Notes under the pieces: generated by a model
The model's input: the letters and a program-made list of their open reading frames with translations, nothing else
What the model was told of the DNA's origin: nothing
Databases searched by the model: none
Made by a program: the position numbers and the translations under genes
From: Devosia sp.
GTDB lineage: Bacteria; Pseudomonadota; Alphaproteobacteria; Rhizobiales; Devosiaceae
Direction of reading: 5' to 3'
Length of the DNA stretch: 5,812 bases
NCBI GenBank assembly: GCA_016793415.1
Contig: JAEUMC010000973.1
Location: 1 to 5,812 of the forward strand
Part shown: in pieces, positions 4,742 to 5,812 of the stretch
How positions within the stretch are numbered: the stretch's first letter is position 1
Layout of the letters: each line of letters starts with the position of its first letter

Positions 4742-5809
4742 TTAGAATTCGGAGAGAGAGGGGCGGTCGAGGAAGGGTGGCGTGGGGCGAATGCCGGGCA
4801 GGGTGAGCGCTTCGCCGGAGGCCTGCAGCGCATCGATCAGGCTGGCATAGGGCTCCTGCCGACGGTACTGCGAGGCGACCAGTGCGACGATGCGGCGGGC
4901 GTCGGCATTGATGCGGTAGAGCCGCACGCCATCGAGCGAGGCGCTGCCGCTGACGGTGGAGAGCGCCGGGGCGAGGCAGATGCCGGAGCCGGCACGGACC
5001 AGCCCGATGGCGACCTCGAAGCTGCGACACTGGGCGACGACGCGATGCTCGGGCAGCATCTGGTCGTACCAATCGGCGACGCGCTTGGCGTGCTGGGTGC
5101 CGAAGATGAACTGGATCGAGCGGTTGAGCACGGCCCAATCCGCTGGCGCCAGCTGGCGCAGATCGGTGATGTCGTCGAGATTCAACCGCTCGGGGACCAC
5201 GAGGACATAGGGGTCCTCGATGATCGGGATCTGCAGGAAACCGACGCTCGCCTCGGCCACCGAGTTGGCGGCAAGCAGGCCGATATTGACACGGCGGCCG
5301 TAGAGCATTTCGAGGATATCGGCGGGGGCGCTTTCCTGGATGTCGAAGTCGATGTCCGGGAACCTGGCCTGGGTGCTGGTCAGTGCGGTCGGCAGCACGA
5401 CGCGCAGCACCGAGTTGACGCCGGCGAGGCGCACGGTGACTCGATGGCCACCGCTATACTGGCCCAGCCCATCTTCGAGATCCTGCATGTTACGCAGGAT
5501 CTGCTCGGCCTTGGGCAACAGGTAGGTGCCGGCCTCGGTCAGCGTCATCTCGTTGGAGTGACGGCGGAACAGCCTGGTGCCGACGGTGGTCTCGAGCTTC
5601 GAGAGCTGCTGCGACAGCGAGGGCTGGGCGAGGCCCAGTTGCTTGGCGGCACGGGTCAGGGTTTCGGAGTGCGCCACCGCCCAGAAGATGCGCAACTGGT
5701 GCAGGGTGATTTCGGGCCGGCGGGCCCGCAGTGCGGCGCGCGGTCGCCCAGTCTGCAGCAGGGCGGTGAGATCCCCGGGGATGGTCCGATCTTCGTCGTC
5801 GTCGGTCAT
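4742..5809 (-). CDS. LysR-family transcriptional regulator, candidate regulator of the pqq operon
   Basis: This is a DNA-binding regulator with the two-domain LysR layout. The winged helix-turn-helix spans about residues 34-93 (ITLHQLRIFWAVA, TRAAKQLGLAQPSLSQQLSKLE, RLFRRHSNEMTLTEAG), followed by a linker helix and an effector-binding domain from about 125 to 330. The LHQLRIFWAVA opening recalls the CbbR-like branch of the family. The protein is 355 residues, longer than the usual 290-320. The surplus is a ~33-residue N-terminal extension, acidic at first (TDDDED) and then arginine-rich, before the DNA-binding domain; a ~20-residue proline-containing tail adds more. The ATG at 5809 is only 3 nt from the window edge, so its ribosome site is not visible and a start further upstream cannot be excluded. 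No other ATG or GTG precedes the helix-turn-helix. It is in tandem with pqqA rather than divergent. The effector ligand cannot be deduced, and the link to PQQ rests on position. Confidence 0.9.
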   Translation of the reverse strand: MTDDDEDRTIPGDLTALLQTGRPRAALRARRPEITLHQLRIFWAVAHSETLTRAAKQLGLAQPSLSQQLSKLETTVGTRLFRRHSNEMTLTEAGTYLLPKAEQILRNMQDLEDGLGQYSGGHRVTVRLAGVNSVLRVVLPTALTSTQARFPDIDFDIQESAPADILEMLYGRRVNIGLLAANSVAEASVGFLQIPIIEDPYVLVVPERLNLDDITDLRQLAPADWAVLNRSIQFIFGTQHAKRVADWYDQMLPEHRVVAQCRSFEVAIGLVRAGSGICLAPALSTVSGSASLDGVRLYRINADARRIVALVASQYRRQEPYASLIDALQASGEALTLPGIRPTPPFLDRPSLSEF

Positions 5810-5812
5810 GCG

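Overview
The window carries a complete pyrroloquinoline quinone (PQQ) cofactor biosynthesis operon, pqqABCDE, read entirely from the minus strand. A LysR-type regulator gene lies immediately upstream on the same strand and an S33-family prolyl aminopeptidase gene (pip) lies downstream. The high GC content, the rhizobial-looking PqqA (ExxxY core with a short YACATRK-type tail), the gene order and the GC-rich palindromic intergenic repeats point to an alphaproteobacterium, probably Hyphomicrobiales (Rhizobiales). The genus cannot be fixed from the sequence.

Layout in transcription order (high to low coordinates): lysR (5809-4742); a 103-nt intergenic region with a perfect 7-3-7 palindrome of LysR-box form (4728-4712) and a strong Shine-Dalgarno; pqqA (4638-4555, only 27 codons); pqqB (4523-3621); pqqC (3624-2860); pqqD (2863-2534); pqqE (2537-1338). 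The junctions B/C, C/D and D/E are all 4-nt ATGA overlaps, so B to E look translationally coupled. After pqqE come a 10-bp palindrome, a ~98-bp inverted repeat (1206-1303), pip (1145-216, GTG start) and a second, larger inverted repeat (1-193) that reaches the window edge.

How the genes work together: PqqA is a ribosomally made peptide whose Glu17 and Tyr21 become PQQ. PqqD presents PqqA to the radical-SAM enzyme PqqE, which cross-links the two side chains. Proteases release the cross-linked Glu-Tyr unit, PqqB carries out the hydroxylation step, and PqqC performs the final ring closure and oxidation. No PqqF/PqqG-type protease is present here, so the proteolysis is encoded elsewhere; whether the neighbouring Pip takes part in trimming is only a hypothesis. 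The LysR protein is the obvious candidate regulator of the operon.

Points worth a second look are the Asp-Ala pair in PqqB where characterised PqqBs have Asp-His, the probable LysR operator ahead of pqqA, and the two related inverted repeats bracketing pip, one of which would fold as a long stem closing three smaller hairpins. No tRNA, rRNA, CRISPR array or transposase gene is visible. The long plus-strand reading frames opposite these genes are antisense shadows caused by high GC.
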